Shown: positions 9,533-18,043 of the stretch, piece by piece
How positions within the stretch are numbered: position 1 is the stretch's first letter
Layout: each line of letters opens with the position of its first letter
Origin: Paenochrobactrum glaciei
Lineage (GTDB): Bacteria > Pseudomonadota > Alphaproteobacteria > Rhizobiales > Rhizobiaceae
Direction: 5' to 3'
DNA: 64,000 nucleotides
Assembly: GCF_039522165.1 (NCBI RefSeq)
Contig: NZ_BAAADE010000006.1
Span: 69,429 to 133,428, forward strand
Made by a program: the position numbers and the translations under genes
The notes under the pieces: model-generated
Databases searched by the model: none
Seen by the model: only the letters and a program-made list of their open reading frames with translations
Told to the model about the DNA's origin: nothing

Positions 9533-11029
9533 TCAAAGTTTTTCACGTCCCTGATAGGCAGAATAAGCCAGCACCAGTGCTGCCATAAAGCCTAGAATAC
9601 CGGCAACCGTTGCAGCAAGTGTAAAACCTTGCGCAAAGGCATCTATCAGCATTGTTTGAAAATTTTCAGGGCTGACCGCGAGATTTGCAGGTTTCTCATT
9701 CATACGAATGGCAAGGGCAGCGCTTTCGCGCATGTTGCCCGTGCCGGACTGGCCAAGTGTGGTCTCCAATACCGTCACTGCACGCGCACTCATAAGCGTG
9801 CCAAGCAGCGCAATACCGATGGTCATGCCGCCCTGTCGCAAAGCATTCATCGTGGCCGATGCTGTGCCAGTACGCTCACGCGGCGCACTGCCCATCGCCG
9901 CAGCACCGGTTGAAGGAACAGCCAACCCCAAACCAACCCCAAGCAGTGCAAAAAGCAAAGCAATTGCACCATAAGATGTCGTTGATGAAAAGGTGAGCAT
10001 TCCGGTCATCGAACCGCCGATCAGCAGATAGCCACCTACCATCAAACGATTAACACCAAAGCGTTTGGCCAAAGTACCAAAGCAAGAAGCGACCACCAAC
10101 ATCGCGGCAAAAACCGGTGCCATGCGCCAGCCCGCTTCTGTCGCGCTCCAACCCTGCCCGCGCTGTAAAAAGAGCGAGAATAAAAACAGGCTGGTATAAC
10201 CGGAAAAACCCAACACAAAAGAAGCAAAATTAGCCGATGCAAAAGCCCGCTGGCGTAATAAATCCACTGGCAAAACAGGGCGCGCTACACGCATTTCCAC
10301 CAGAATAAACGCAACCAAAGCAATCAGCGCAACAATAAGCGGTACAACGGTTTCAAAAGCGCCCCATCCAGCCTGCCCTGCTTTAATCAAGCTCCAGGTT
10401 AAACTGCCAAGAAAAACAATGCTTAATATTTGTCCTGCCGGATCAAGTGCTGCATGATCGGGATTGGAGCTTTCCTCAATACTGAGAAAGCCCAAACCAA
10501 AAGCAATGGCACCGATCGGCAAGTTCAGCAGAAAAATACTCGGCCAACCGGCTTGATCAACCAAAAAACCGCCGAGCATCGGCCCTAAAATCAGTGAAAC
10601 CGCACTGAATGACGACCAGCCCCCGATGATATGAGCACGCTCTGCCGGATCGGGAAAGGCTTGCGTTAAAATAGAAAGCGCACCCGGAATAACCAATGCG
10701 CCTGCAACTCCTTGCAGCGAACAGCCGATAATCAACACGGTGAGCGAACCAGCAAAGGCACAAACCGCCGAACCAAGAGTGAAAAGCACCACACCGCCAA
10801 GCCAGACGCGCTTGCGACCATAACGATCAGCCAGCGGACCCGCCGACAACATAAAAGCGGAAAGACACAAAGTGTAAGCACCTACAACCCATTGCAAACC
10901 AGCCATACTGGTTTGCAATCCTGCCTGAATAGCAGGCAATGCGACACTCACAATACTGATGGCGAGCGTTGCCATGAATGTCCCCAGATAGACGGCTGCA
11001 ACAGCAACGCTTCGTCTTTGTCGTGACAT
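9533..11029 (-). CDS. DHA2-family (EmrB/QacA-type, 14-helix) MFS drug efflux pump
   Basis: A 498-residue proton-driven efflux transporter with about 14 hydrophobic segments. Motif A appears as GPLADRYGRKRVW after helix 2, and antiporter motif C as LILGPMLGGFLVDQAGW in helix 5. Both are typical of the DHA2 drug:H+ antiporters. A 33-nt palindrome lies 27 bp before the start codon and a TetR gene lies just upstream on the same strand, so it is almost certainly repressed by that TetR and induced by its ligand. No membrane-fusion partner is adjacent, so it probably acts alone in the inner membrane. Substrates are unknown. Confidence 0.9.
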   Translation of the reverse strand: MSRQRRSVAVAAVYLGTFMATLAISIVSVALPAIQAGLQTSMAGLQWVVGAYTLCLSAFMLSAGPLADRYGRKRVWLGGVVLFTLGSAVCAFAGSLTVLIIGCSLQGVAGALVIPGALSILTQAFPDPAERAHIIGGWSSFSAVSLILGPMLGGFLVDQAGWPSIFLLNLPIGAIAFGLGFLSIEESSNPDHAALDPAGQILSIVFLGSLTWSLIKAGQAGWGAFETVVPLIVALIALVAFILVEMRVARPVLPVDLLRQRAFASANFASFVLGFSGYTSLFLFSLFLQRGQGWSATEAGWRMAPVFAAMLVVASCFGTLAKRFGVNRLMVGGYLLIGGSMTGMLTFSSTTSYGAIALLFALLGVGLGLAVPSTGAAAMGSAPRERTGTASATMNALRQGGMTIGIALLGTLMSARAVTVLETTLGQSGTGNMRESAALAIRMNEKPANLAVSPENFQTMLIDAFAQGFTLAATVAGILGFMAALVLAYSAYQGREKL

Positions 11030-11055
11030 AATAAAAATGACCTTCTATATGCTCT

Positions 11056-11088
11056 TCCATTATCGACCGACCGTCGGTCGATAATGGA
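11056..11088. promoter_or_regulatory. TetR-type operator, 33-nt near-perfect palindrome
   Basis: Two 16-nt arms around a single central C (left arm TCCATTATCGACCGAC, right arm its exact complement). The core CGACCGACCGTCGGTCG is characteristic of TetR-family operators. It lies immediately upstream of the DHA2 pump gene, where bound repressor would block its promoter. Confidence 0.9.
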
Positions 11089-11264
11089 TCAAAAACTTAA
11101 TCCTTCGGTATTCCACGCGATACCACATCATCTCATGAACACTTTGAGGAAGTTAATATTGAACCGAAACGGATAAACCAGCTAAGGAATTTAGCATAAA
11201 TTTAAAACATGACAATAAAAATCATAATTTATTGCACACATCCGCGTGATGCGCAAAACTGACC

Positions 11265-11894
11265 CTAATTTTCTGCTCTTGCAGGCAGCATTTTCAAACA
11301 GGCATCGGCAAGGTTTTGTGCAAACAACGCATGACTCTCAAGCTGTGCCGCGATAATATCATCGGTTGCACCATGAACGCCTGCATAGATTAGTAATGTT
11401 ACCACGCGCGGTTCTGCGGGTGCCCATATGCCTGCCGCAACGCCACCATCAATGATCTCGGACAGTTGATTTAAAATGTCTTTTTTCGCCTGATTGGAGC
11501 GGTCATGATGGTGGTGGTGATTATAAACAATGTCATGCGTGCGATAGGTTTTAACGTAAGTTTCCACATTGGCATGGATCCATGCACGTAATTTTCCTGC
11601 CCAATCACCGGCATCACAAGCATCAATCGCTTGCTGCACGGCTTCGACAAACTGCTCAGTATAACGCTTGGCCAATGCGGTTAGCATGTCATTTTTAGAG
11701 GCGAAATAATGATAAAAAGTCCCTTTACCGACACCGGCTTTATCGGTGATGTCGGTAATCGTCGTCGCCTCAACGCCTCTTTCTAAAAATAATGCCTCGG
11801 CAGCATTCATCAATTCATCAAGCCTGACTTCGGCAGGCTTGGTTCTTGATGATTTTGATGCAGTTTGTTTTTTATAGATTGTTTGTTTGTCCAT
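11265..11894 (-). CDS. TetR/AcrR-family transcriptional repressor
   Basis: A 209-residue repressor. Residues 20-70 form the TetR helix-turn-helix (AAEALFLERGVEATTITDITDKAGVG, then GTFYHYFASKNDML). The rest is the all-helical ligand-binding domain, with a histidine run (YNHHHHHDRS) near residue 127 that could bind metal or be a flexible loop. The N-terminal 20 residues are basic (KKQTASKSSRTK). It lies 235 bp upstream of the DHA2 pump in the same direction with the palindromic operator between, so it likely controls the pump. No second copy of the operator is seen in front of this gene, so autoregulation is not evident. Confidence 0.88.
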   Translation of the reverse strand: MDKQTIYKKQTASKSSRTKPAEVRLDELMNAAEALFLERGVEATTITDITDKAGVGKGTFYHYFASKNDMLTALAKRYTEQFVEAVQQAIDACDAGDWAGKLRAWIHANVETYVKTYRTHDIVYNHHHHHDRSNQAKKDILNQLSEIIDGGVAAGIWAPAEPRVVTLLIYAGVHGATDDIIAAQLESHALFAQNLADACLKMLPARAEN

Positions 11895-11973
11895 GCAGTC
11901 AGACTAACGCCAACATGAAAACAAATAAACAATCAAAATATGGGTGCAGACCTATTACCTAAAAACATTTACA

Positions 11974-14900
11974 TCACCACTTCACTCGCACACCGAGTGT
12001 ACCCTGGTAGTTATAACTGTCGCCGAAGTTCTTGAAGCTGGTATTGACCGATCCTTCGCCATAGATCGAATATTTGTCATTATCCCAGTTGTATGATCCA
12101 CCAAAGCCGATACCACCCCAGAAGCGTTCGCTCTTATTGATGAAGTCTTCTGTCGAAACACGTACCTTCGTGCCACTCAGGAATTCATTATAGAGATTAA
12201 CAATCCCATAGACAGAGCTACGATCGGTCATACCTTGCGCATTCTGCCACGAGTTTTGATAATCAACACTCAAGCCCAAACGAGCACGCAAACTATCGCC
12301 TTTTTTACGCGAAACATCAGCACCAAAAACATCGGTAAAATCGCTGAAATCTACATTTGAATATTGCAGCTGTGCCTGCGGGGTTAGTGACCAATGCTGA
12401 TCAAGGGTAAAGCGCTTACCCACTTCTGACGACAGCGCATAGCCAAAGCCATTATTCTTGCCGTCTTTCAGCTCTGACTTGCCACCTGCATAGCTTAACT
12501 CACTGCGATACCATGTCAGTTGTGCCTGATTATCGACATAGAAGCCATCATCGCTAGCCCATGTCAGCGTAGCGCCAAAGCCATAGCCATCGGTTTTAAT
12601 ACGGCCACGCCCAAGATCGACATCATAAGGCGACCAGATACTGGCAAGACCATGGGTATAATGGACAGTACCACCAGCAATCAGCTTGCCCTGTTCATTT
12701 TCATAAACCATACCATCAAGGCCAGCCTGCATTTTATAGGCATTAAAGTCATAATTGGCATCAGTTGTTGAAGTATTCGGCTCCATCTTGGTGTGAGCGC
12801 CTTCAATGCGCCCCCAAACGCCATTGGTCTGCGTCAGGCTTCCAGCTTCTTGGGCGGGTGCATAAGCTTCAACCGCATCCGCCCCCTGCGCAATCACCAT
12901 ATTACCAGCATTGTTCCAGTAAAGATTACCTACACGTTGCTGCATGGTTGGCAGATTACTCAAACCAAGCAGGAACTGCGGATAGACTTCATAAACAGGA
13001 GCACCTGCCTGATATTGCCGTTTGGTCTCGTTTAACTCCGAGCGCAAATACCAATTTTTTTCATTCTGATCGGTTTTACCGCCTTTGAAAAGCTTATACG
13101 CAAAAGCACCGGCAACAACAGCCGCTTCTTGATTATGCTTATAGTCACTGTTTAGCTTGAAATCACCATTGGATTCGCCATCCACTTGAATGATTTTGAT
13201 GCCATTATTGGTTTGCGCACCATTGCCATTAATATTCGTGACCTGCACCAGTGAATTGCCGGATGTATCACCTTCAATCACCAGCAGATCAGTTTCGGAA
13301 TTATCGCCACCCAAAACGGTATCAATATAGATGAAACCGTTTTTGCCTGTATAATCACCCTTAATGGTAAACGTACCGATTGATGCATAATCTCCGCCGT
13401 GCAAATCATTCAAGGCTTTTCCAGGCGCTAGAATACCGGCATTGACCACATTGCCGATGCTTCCAATTCCTTCCAATGCGCCGCCCTTGTCAATTTTACC
13501 GGTTGCAGCCGATAAATCACCATTGACCTGCATTATACCGGTGGTCGTCTTGACAAGACCGGTGAAATTCAAATGATCTTCATTAAGGATTGTACGCCCT
13601 GCAGCGGCATCCAGCTTTCCGCCACCCCTCAGGTCGAGCTTGTCGTCGCCTGTACTGTCATCCTCAAATTTAAGGAAAGTACTGTCAAACTGGTCAAAAA
13701 CGTAATCATTTTCGGTGTGATTAAAGCGGACAGTACCTTCGCCTTCACCAAATTCAAGTGTTTGAGCCATCAGACGGCCGGCAGCTTTAGCACTCTGCCC
13801 CACACCACCGCCAATGCTTAAAACACCTGTACCAGATGTCTCTGTGCCTAAAATTAATTTCCCATCAGAAACATGATCCACGAGCTGATGAGAATCGTCA
13901 TCGTTTTCATCTTCCTCAACAATAAAACCTGTACCAATCCGGACTTGCCCTTGATCAGCAATAATCAGTTCGCCATCGCCACTATAACCAACATGAAGAT
14001 TACCCGCATCGTAGTCCTCATTATCAAGCTCGCCTTCATCAAAAACGCCGAGATTTCCTGAAACGTACCAAACCGCGCCTTCCCCGCTAACGGTTGCAGT
14101 GCCTTTTCCATCATTGACACCAAGGCGCGCCTCTACTATTGAACGATCATAATCTCCGTCTTGAACGTCACCCCAAAGATGTTCATCAATAAAATTATGA
14201 ATTTTTCCTTTTGACAGAAGATTAAGTTCACCTTCACCTTTATTATTACCAACTGTAAATCCGCTGCCAGAAACAAAAGCAGGGGCACCTGAACGATCAA
14301 GTTGATTACCATCACCAATTATATTGAAGCGCCCTGTCCCTTCATTATCACCGACGATAAAAGGTTGAGCGTCGCCTACACCAATAGCAAGCTTACCATT
14401 AGAAAGAAGGTTTAACTCGCCTTTACTGCCTTTACCTGTGCCAATCACAATGGGGCTATCGGCAGCTTCGTCCAAATAAAAACCGGCATTTTTAATATTA
14501 AGCGTGCCAGTCCCACCATCATTACCAATGGTCAGGGAGTCACCATACGCAGAAAACACCGTTCCTAAAAAGTCACCCTCATCAATAGATAGATGTGGCC
14601 CTTCAGGGATATTTTCTAAGTTCTTACCTTCACCAAAGAGATTAAGCGTTCCTGTTGCGCCTTCTCCATCACCAATCACAAAAGAATCGGCCTTTAGCTC
14701 TAATCTCAAAGGGCCTTTAGCATCAACTGTCAGAACGCCTGTGCCTTGATGTGTACCAAGCTTGAATTCCTCTCCCAGATAAAATCGTAGTTCGTCCTGA
14801 TCATCAAGATCAGAATTGCTAATAGAGATTGTTACATCTGCAACATTTTCAGAACCTGAGCCAATGATTTCTGGAAGACCTAACCTCCAAGAAGGCAAAT

Positions 14901-15132
14901 CATTTAGATCATCGATATTGCCATGAGCGGTTCCATTATAAAAATACGTATCATACCCGTCTGGAACTATACCAAGCGTCCAGTTGTACGGATTGAAAAA
15001 ATTATCATCAACGGCATCAGCCTCTCTCCAATAATTACCGGAAGCTGCTTGCACTGCACCATGACTGAAACCAACGCCTAAGGCGATGACAGCGACAGAA
15101 GCGAGTAAATGGTATTTTTTATAATACATCAT
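11974..15132 (-). CDS. Autotransporter (type Va) with glycine-rich repeat passenger and outer-membrane beta-barrel
   Basis: A surface protein of about 1052 residues. A signal peptide (MMYYKKYHLLASVAVIALG to AVQA) is followed by a passenger of diverged 30-45-residue repeats built around (F/V)(V/I)G(D/N/T)..G.G.(L/F)N(L/I), for example VIGTGKGSKGELNLLSNGKL and FTVGNNKGEGELNLLSKGKI. This indicates a right-handed beta-helix. The last 270 residues form the autotransporter barrel (WGRIEGAH onward) and end in VRVKW, the expected aromatic C-terminus. A TTG at 15144 is in frame; ATG 15132 or 15129 is more likely. Its 5' end faces the SapC/GNAT/ACP/P450 operon across about 115 bp. Adhesion is the usual role of the family; the target is unknown. 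No protease motif was recognised. Confidence 0.9.
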   Translation of the reverse strand: MMYYKKYHLLASVAVIALGVGFSHGAVQAASGNYWREADAVDDNFFNPYNWTLGIVPDGYDTYFYNGTAHGNIDDLNDLPSWRLGLPEIIGSGSENVADVTISISNSDLDDQDELRFYLGEEFKLGTHQGTGVLTVDAKGPLRLELKADSFVIGDGEGATGTLNLFGEGKNLENIPEGPHLSIDEGDFLGTVFSAYGDSLTIGNDGGTGTLNIKNAGFYLDEAADSPIVIGTGKGSKGELNLLSNGKLAIGVGDAQPFIVGDNEGTGRFNIIGDGNQLDRSGAPAFVSGSGFTVGNNKGEGELNLLSKGKIHNFIDEHLWGDVQDGDYDRSIVEARLGVNDGKGTATVSGEGAVWYVSGNLGVFDEGELDNEDYDAGNLHVGYSGDGELIIADQGQVRIGTGFIVEEDENDDDSHQLVDHVSDGKLILGTETSGTGVLSIGGGVGQSAKAAGRLMAQTLEFGEGEGTVRFNHTENDYVFDQFDSTFLKFEDDSTGDDKLDLRGGGKLDAAAGRTILNEDHLNFTGLVKTTTGIMQVNGDLSAATGKIDKGGALEGIGSIGNVVNAGILAPGKALNDLHGGDYASIGTFTIKGDYTGKNGFIYIDTVLGGDNSETDLLVIEGDTSGNSLVQVTNINGNGAQTNNGIKIIQVDGESNGDFKLNSDYKHNQEAAVVAGAFAYKLFKGGKTDQNEKNWYLRSELNETKRQYQAGAPVYEVYPQFLLGLSNLPTMQQRVGNLYWNNAGNMVIAQGADAVEAYAPAQEAGSLTQTNGVWGRIEGAHTKMEPNTSTTDANYDFNAYKMQAGLDGMVYENEQGKLIAGGTVHYTHGLASIWSPYDVDLGRGRIKTDGYGFGATLTWASDDGFYVDNQAQLTWYRSELSYAGGKSELKDGKNNGFGYALSSEVGKRFTLDQHWSLTPQAQLQYSNVDFSDFTDVFGADVSRKKGDSLRARLGLSVDYQNSWQNAQGMTDRSSVYGIVNLYNEFLSGTKVRVSTEDFINKSERFWGGIGFGGSYNWDNDKYSIYGEGSVNTSFKNFGDSYNYQGTLGVRVKW

Positions 15133-15248
15133 ACAAACTTTCAAATCATGGCGAATAATTTTATATATACCTTATACAAAAACTTGATATTATCAATATA
15201 ACCATAGATATATAACGATTAACCATATTTTACGCATGGCATTACAAA

Positions 15249-15935
15249 ATGACCGATTATAAAAATAGTAAAATCAAAGCTTTATGCTCTAAAGAGCACA
15301 AAAACTATTGCATTAACGATATTCTCGATCACAATTATATTAGAAATAAATATTATTCTTTTATTGGGCTTAATGAACTATCTGCGGCCACAACTAACCA
15401 TCCCGTATTCGTTGCAGTCATGCCACATCCGGCTTTAATCACCCTGACTTCCATCTCAGTACAGCCAAAACCATCATTCACTCCGCTACAATCTCAACTC
15501 TATCCGTTCACGCTAGAGGTTCTTGAAAATGAACAGCGCGGCATTTTGCTTTTTAATGCAAGCAGTCCTCGCTTAACAAAAGACAGCTCCACCCCAAACA
15601 GCTACCCGCTCTTTGACAACCAAGGCCAGGCAGCACCTGCTCTAATTAAAATCGGTCAACTTGCCAAAATGCATCATGAGGAAATTAGCAAAGCGGAAGC
15701 TTTTTGCCAGTCACTCATTGATTATAATCTGCTTAGTGAAAGCTCTGTCAGCATTACTTCACCCCATGACAAACTTTACATCATCAATGAAGATGTTTTT
15801 GCTGATTTGAATGTTGATCAGTTGCAAAGCTTACAACAAAAAAATTACCTACAAATCATTGGATTTATGCTGCTTTCTCAGCAATATTGGGCACGCCGAC
15901 TGAAAGACCACTCTCAAAAAAATACGAGGGCTTAA
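15249..15935 (+). CDS. SapC-family protein
   Basis: A 228-residue soluble protein without signal peptide. From about residue 60 it follows the SapC (PF07277) pattern: a YPF(T/A)LE segment, GILLFNASSPRL, PLFDNQGQAAPAL, a helical stretch, YIINEDVFADLNVDQLQSL, and the closing GFMLLSQQYWARRL helix. SapC is named after a gene in the Campylobacter fetus S-layer secretion cluster, and its biochemistry is not established. In other alphaproteobacteria SapC genes lie beside TonB receptors and cupin or halogenase genes. Here it starts an operon with an acyltransferase, an acyl carrier protein and a P450, divergent from an autotransporter. The N-terminal 40 residues are AT-rich coding and may contain a later true start. 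No clear Shine-Dalgarno is seen. Confidence 0.75.
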   Translation: MTDYKNSKIKALCSKEHKNYCINDILDHNYIRNKYYSFIGLNELSAATTNHPVFVAVMPHPALITLTSISVQPKPSFTPLQSQLYPFTLEVLENEQRGILLFNASSPRLTKDSSTPNSYPLFDNQGQAAPALIKIGQLAKMHHEEISKAEAFCQSLIDYNLLSESSVSITSPHDKLYIINEDVFADLNVDQLQSLQQKNYLQIIGFMLLSQQYWARRLKDHSQKNTRA

Positions 15936-15940
15936 ACACC

Positions 15941-16576
15941 GTGCAGATCAAAATACCAGAAAGCCCTGTATTCATAATGCTGGACAAGCAAGATAAGCCA
16001 TCCAAGGGGCAAAATCAGCAATATCGCCCTGTTCTCTTGCAGGCAGAACATTATACGATCCGCACATTCACGTCCGCAGATGTGAACCAGCCATTTGTTG
16101 AATGGTTTAATACAGTTGAAATGTTGTCAGGCCTCAACATTGCGACGCCCAATTTAACCATTGAAAAACTGCAAAAACTCATTCAGCGCTTCAACAATTC
16201 CGACAATTATTTTCTCGGTATTTTTGATGGTGAAACATTGTTTGGATTTTATACCATCGATGTGGTCAAGAAACATAAAGTTGCCAGTATTACAGTCGGC
16301 ATCGGTCATAAAAATTACTTAGGAAAAAATGCGCTTAAGGCAACAATCGGCGTTATACTCGACCATTTTTATCAATATCGCGATATCGATAAATTTATTG
16401 CACGCATTCTGGCCAGAAACTTTGCCATGGTCTTTAATTTCAAAAACAGTAAACGCTTTTCGCTAGAAGCTGAATTAAAGAAAGAATGTCTGAGCCCCAA
16501 CGGTGAACGCGTTGATATTCTGGTTTTTGCCTCCTTTAAACCGGAAGAAGATAACACTTTAAAGGCGATACAATGA
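15941..16576 (+). CDS. GNAT-fold acyltransferase
   Basis: A protein of about 212 residues with the GNAT layout: YTIRTFTSADV (beta 1), a helical region, NYFLGIFDGETLFGFYTIDVV (beta 2-4), VASITVGIG followed by NYLGKNALKATIGVILDHF (acyl-CoA or acyl-carrier pantetheine loop and alpha 3), then KFIARILARNFAMVFNFKNSKRF. The pantetheine loop (G-H-K-N-Y-L-G-K-N-A) lacks the usual Q/R-x-x-G-x-G/A arginines, so the donor may be unusual. GTG 15941 is preferred because GAGGG lies 10 nt upstream and the gap to the SapC stop is 5 nt; ATG 15977 is the alternative. The following acyl-carrier gene overlaps its stop, which suggests an acyl-ACP donor, as for RTX-toxin acyltransferases; this is inference. Confidence 0.7.
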   Translation: MQIKIPESPVFIMLDKQDKPSKGQNQQYRPVLLQAEHYTIRTFTSADVNQPFVEWFNTVEMLSGLNIATPNLTIEKLQKLIQRFNNSDNYFLGIFDGETLFGFYTIDVVKKHKVASITVGIGHKNYLGKNALKATIGVILDHFYQYRDIDKFIARILARNFAMVFNFKNSKRFSLEAELKKECLSPNGERVDILVFASFKPEEDNTLKAIQ

Positions 16577-16809
16577 ACGGTTTAGAAATGGCAAAAGATA
16601 TCCTCTCGGCATGTCTTTTTATCGAGCCCGAAAACGTCACGGATGAAGCCAATCTCAATGATCTTGGTATCAATGATAGCCTTACCTTTGAACTTCTAAT
16701 TGGTGAAATTGAAGAGAAAACAGGAAAGCCGGTAGATCCGGTCAAACTGCTTGAGATTAATTCCGTCAGTGATCTGGTACAGTTTTTAGAAAAAACAATG
16801 CATGTCTGA
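16573..16809 (+). CDS. Acyl carrier protein
   Basis: A 78-residue acidic, four-helix acyl carrier protein. The phosphopantetheine site is GINDSLTFELL, with Ser36 in the DSL motif, and the length matches the family. It carries acyl or aminoacyl groups as thioesters in the cytoplasm. It is unlike a housekeeping AcpP (GADSLD) and is not near fatty-acid synthesis genes, so it is a dedicated carrier. It overlaps the GNAT gene by 4 nt and the P450 gene by 8 nt, so the three proteins are probably made in fixed ratio and act on one carrier-bound substrate. Confidence 0.85.
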   Translation: MNGLEMAKDILSACLFIEPENVTDEANLNDLGINDSLTFELLIGEIEEKTGKPVDPVKLLEINSVSDLVQFLEKTMHV

Positions 16810-18043
16810 AGCATCCGGCATTTGTCAGCGCATGTATGATCTGGCCAAAGAGCATAATGGCCAGAATAAATATCTGACACTCAATGGCGTTGATATTCTT
16901 ATTATTCAACGCGCCGAAGATGCTGATCATATTTTACGTCTCAATGCTGCCAATTATGTGAAAAACCTTTCATGGCTACGCCAAATAATTGGTGCTTCCC
17001 GCTTTTCTGAAGATGGCGAGAAATGGCGTAGACGTCAGCAAATCAGCCAACCTTTTTTCAACAAAATTGACCGCGATCAACTAGTTAGCGTGACGCACAA
17101 ATATGCACTCTCCGCACTCGACACCCTTATAGCGAAAAACGATCAACCCACATTACGAGATAATGTTTTTCGCACTTTAACCAGCAATATTCTGCTTGAT
17201 AGTTTCTTTGGCTGCACCCTCGATGATATCGGCCTTGATCTGGATATTTTGGCTGATCTGATGGAACTTGGCTCTGCTTTTTCGTTTTCAACCGAAAACA
17301 CGGTTGATGATTTTTACCAGAAAACCAAATCTTTGCCCCGCCTGCGCCGGCAAATGCTGGAAAGCTTCAGCAATTTTCGTCAATCACCTATTTGTAATAC
17401 ACCCTTGATGCAAAAGCTGCTGGAAGCAGAAAAAGGGGCCGACAAAATCAACCTGACACAAGAGCTTACGGCCTTCATTGCCGCGGGCTCAGAAACCTCA
17501 GCAGCAACGGCCTCATGGCTTTGCTATCTGCTTGCGAAAAACCCTGACTTGCAACAAAAGTTGCGAGACGATGCAGACACCTTCTGGCGATCCGGCGAGA
17601 TTAACTGGAAGCATCTATCTGCGTTTCAATCACTTACACAATTTGTCTCAGAAACTTTAAGGCTTTTTCCGCCAACACCGCTCATCACCAGAACCGCATT
17701 GTCAGACGATGTTTTAGGCGACCAAGAAATCATCAAAGACCAAAAAATCATTCTGTCACTGATCGGCATTCAACATGATCGCAGATTTCGCGATAATCCG
17801 TGGCAAATGACAATTGATGCGCCGAAAAGCCATAAAACTTCCGGCGATATCATGGCTTTTAGCATGGGGCCGCGGGTATGTGGCGGCAAGCAATTTGCCT
17901 TGATCGAACTTGTCACATTGCTTGCCACTTTTGTGCAGCATGCACGCTTTGAACTGACAAGCGATAGTGATCCGGCCTTTCATTGGAAATCGCAGATGCT
18001 GCATAAGAATGGAGTGCCGGTCAGAGTTTTACCGCTCTGCTAG
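16802..18043 (+). CDS. Cytochrome P450
   Basis: A 413-residue soluble bacterial P450. Diagnostic motifs are WRRRQQ in helix C (75-80), the I-helix oxygen-activation motif AAGSETS (227-233), ExxR as ETLR (284-287), and the heme loop FSMGPRVCGG with axial Cys360. All catalytic residues are present. It would hydroxylate or desaturate an organic substrate using external ferredoxin or flavodoxin electrons; no redox partner is encoded nearby. Translational coupling to the acyl carrier gene suggests that the substrate is an acyl chain or residue held on that carrier, as in P450s such as BioI or those of glycopeptide and skyllamycin assembly. Its last codon region overlaps the convergent rpoN by 4 nt. 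Confidence 0.93.
   Translation: MSEASGICQRMYDLAKEHNGQNKYLTLNGVDILIIQRAEDADHILRLNAANYVKNLSWLRQIIGASRFSEDGEKWRRRQQISQPFFNKIDRDQLVSVTHKYALSALDTLIAKNDQPTLRDNVFRTLTSNILLDSFFGCTLDDIGLDLDILADLMELGSAFSFSTENTVDDFYQKTKSLPRLRRQMLESFSNFRQSPICNTPLMQKLLEAEKGADKINLTQELTAFIAAGSETSAATASWLCYLLAKNPDLQQKLRDDADTFWRSGEINWKHLSAFQSLTQFVSETLRLFPPTPLITRTALSDDVLGDQEIIKDQKIILSLIGIQHDRRFRDNPWQMTIDAPKSHKTSGDIMAFSMGPRVCGGKQFALIELVTLLATFVQHARFELTSDSDPAFHWKSQMLHKNGVPVRVLPLC

Noticed and set aside
12000..15100. CRISPR-like regular repeats in the autotransporter gene
   Set aside because: The repeats are diverged protein repeats in an open frame with unequal spacing; there are no identical DNA repeats and no cas genes.
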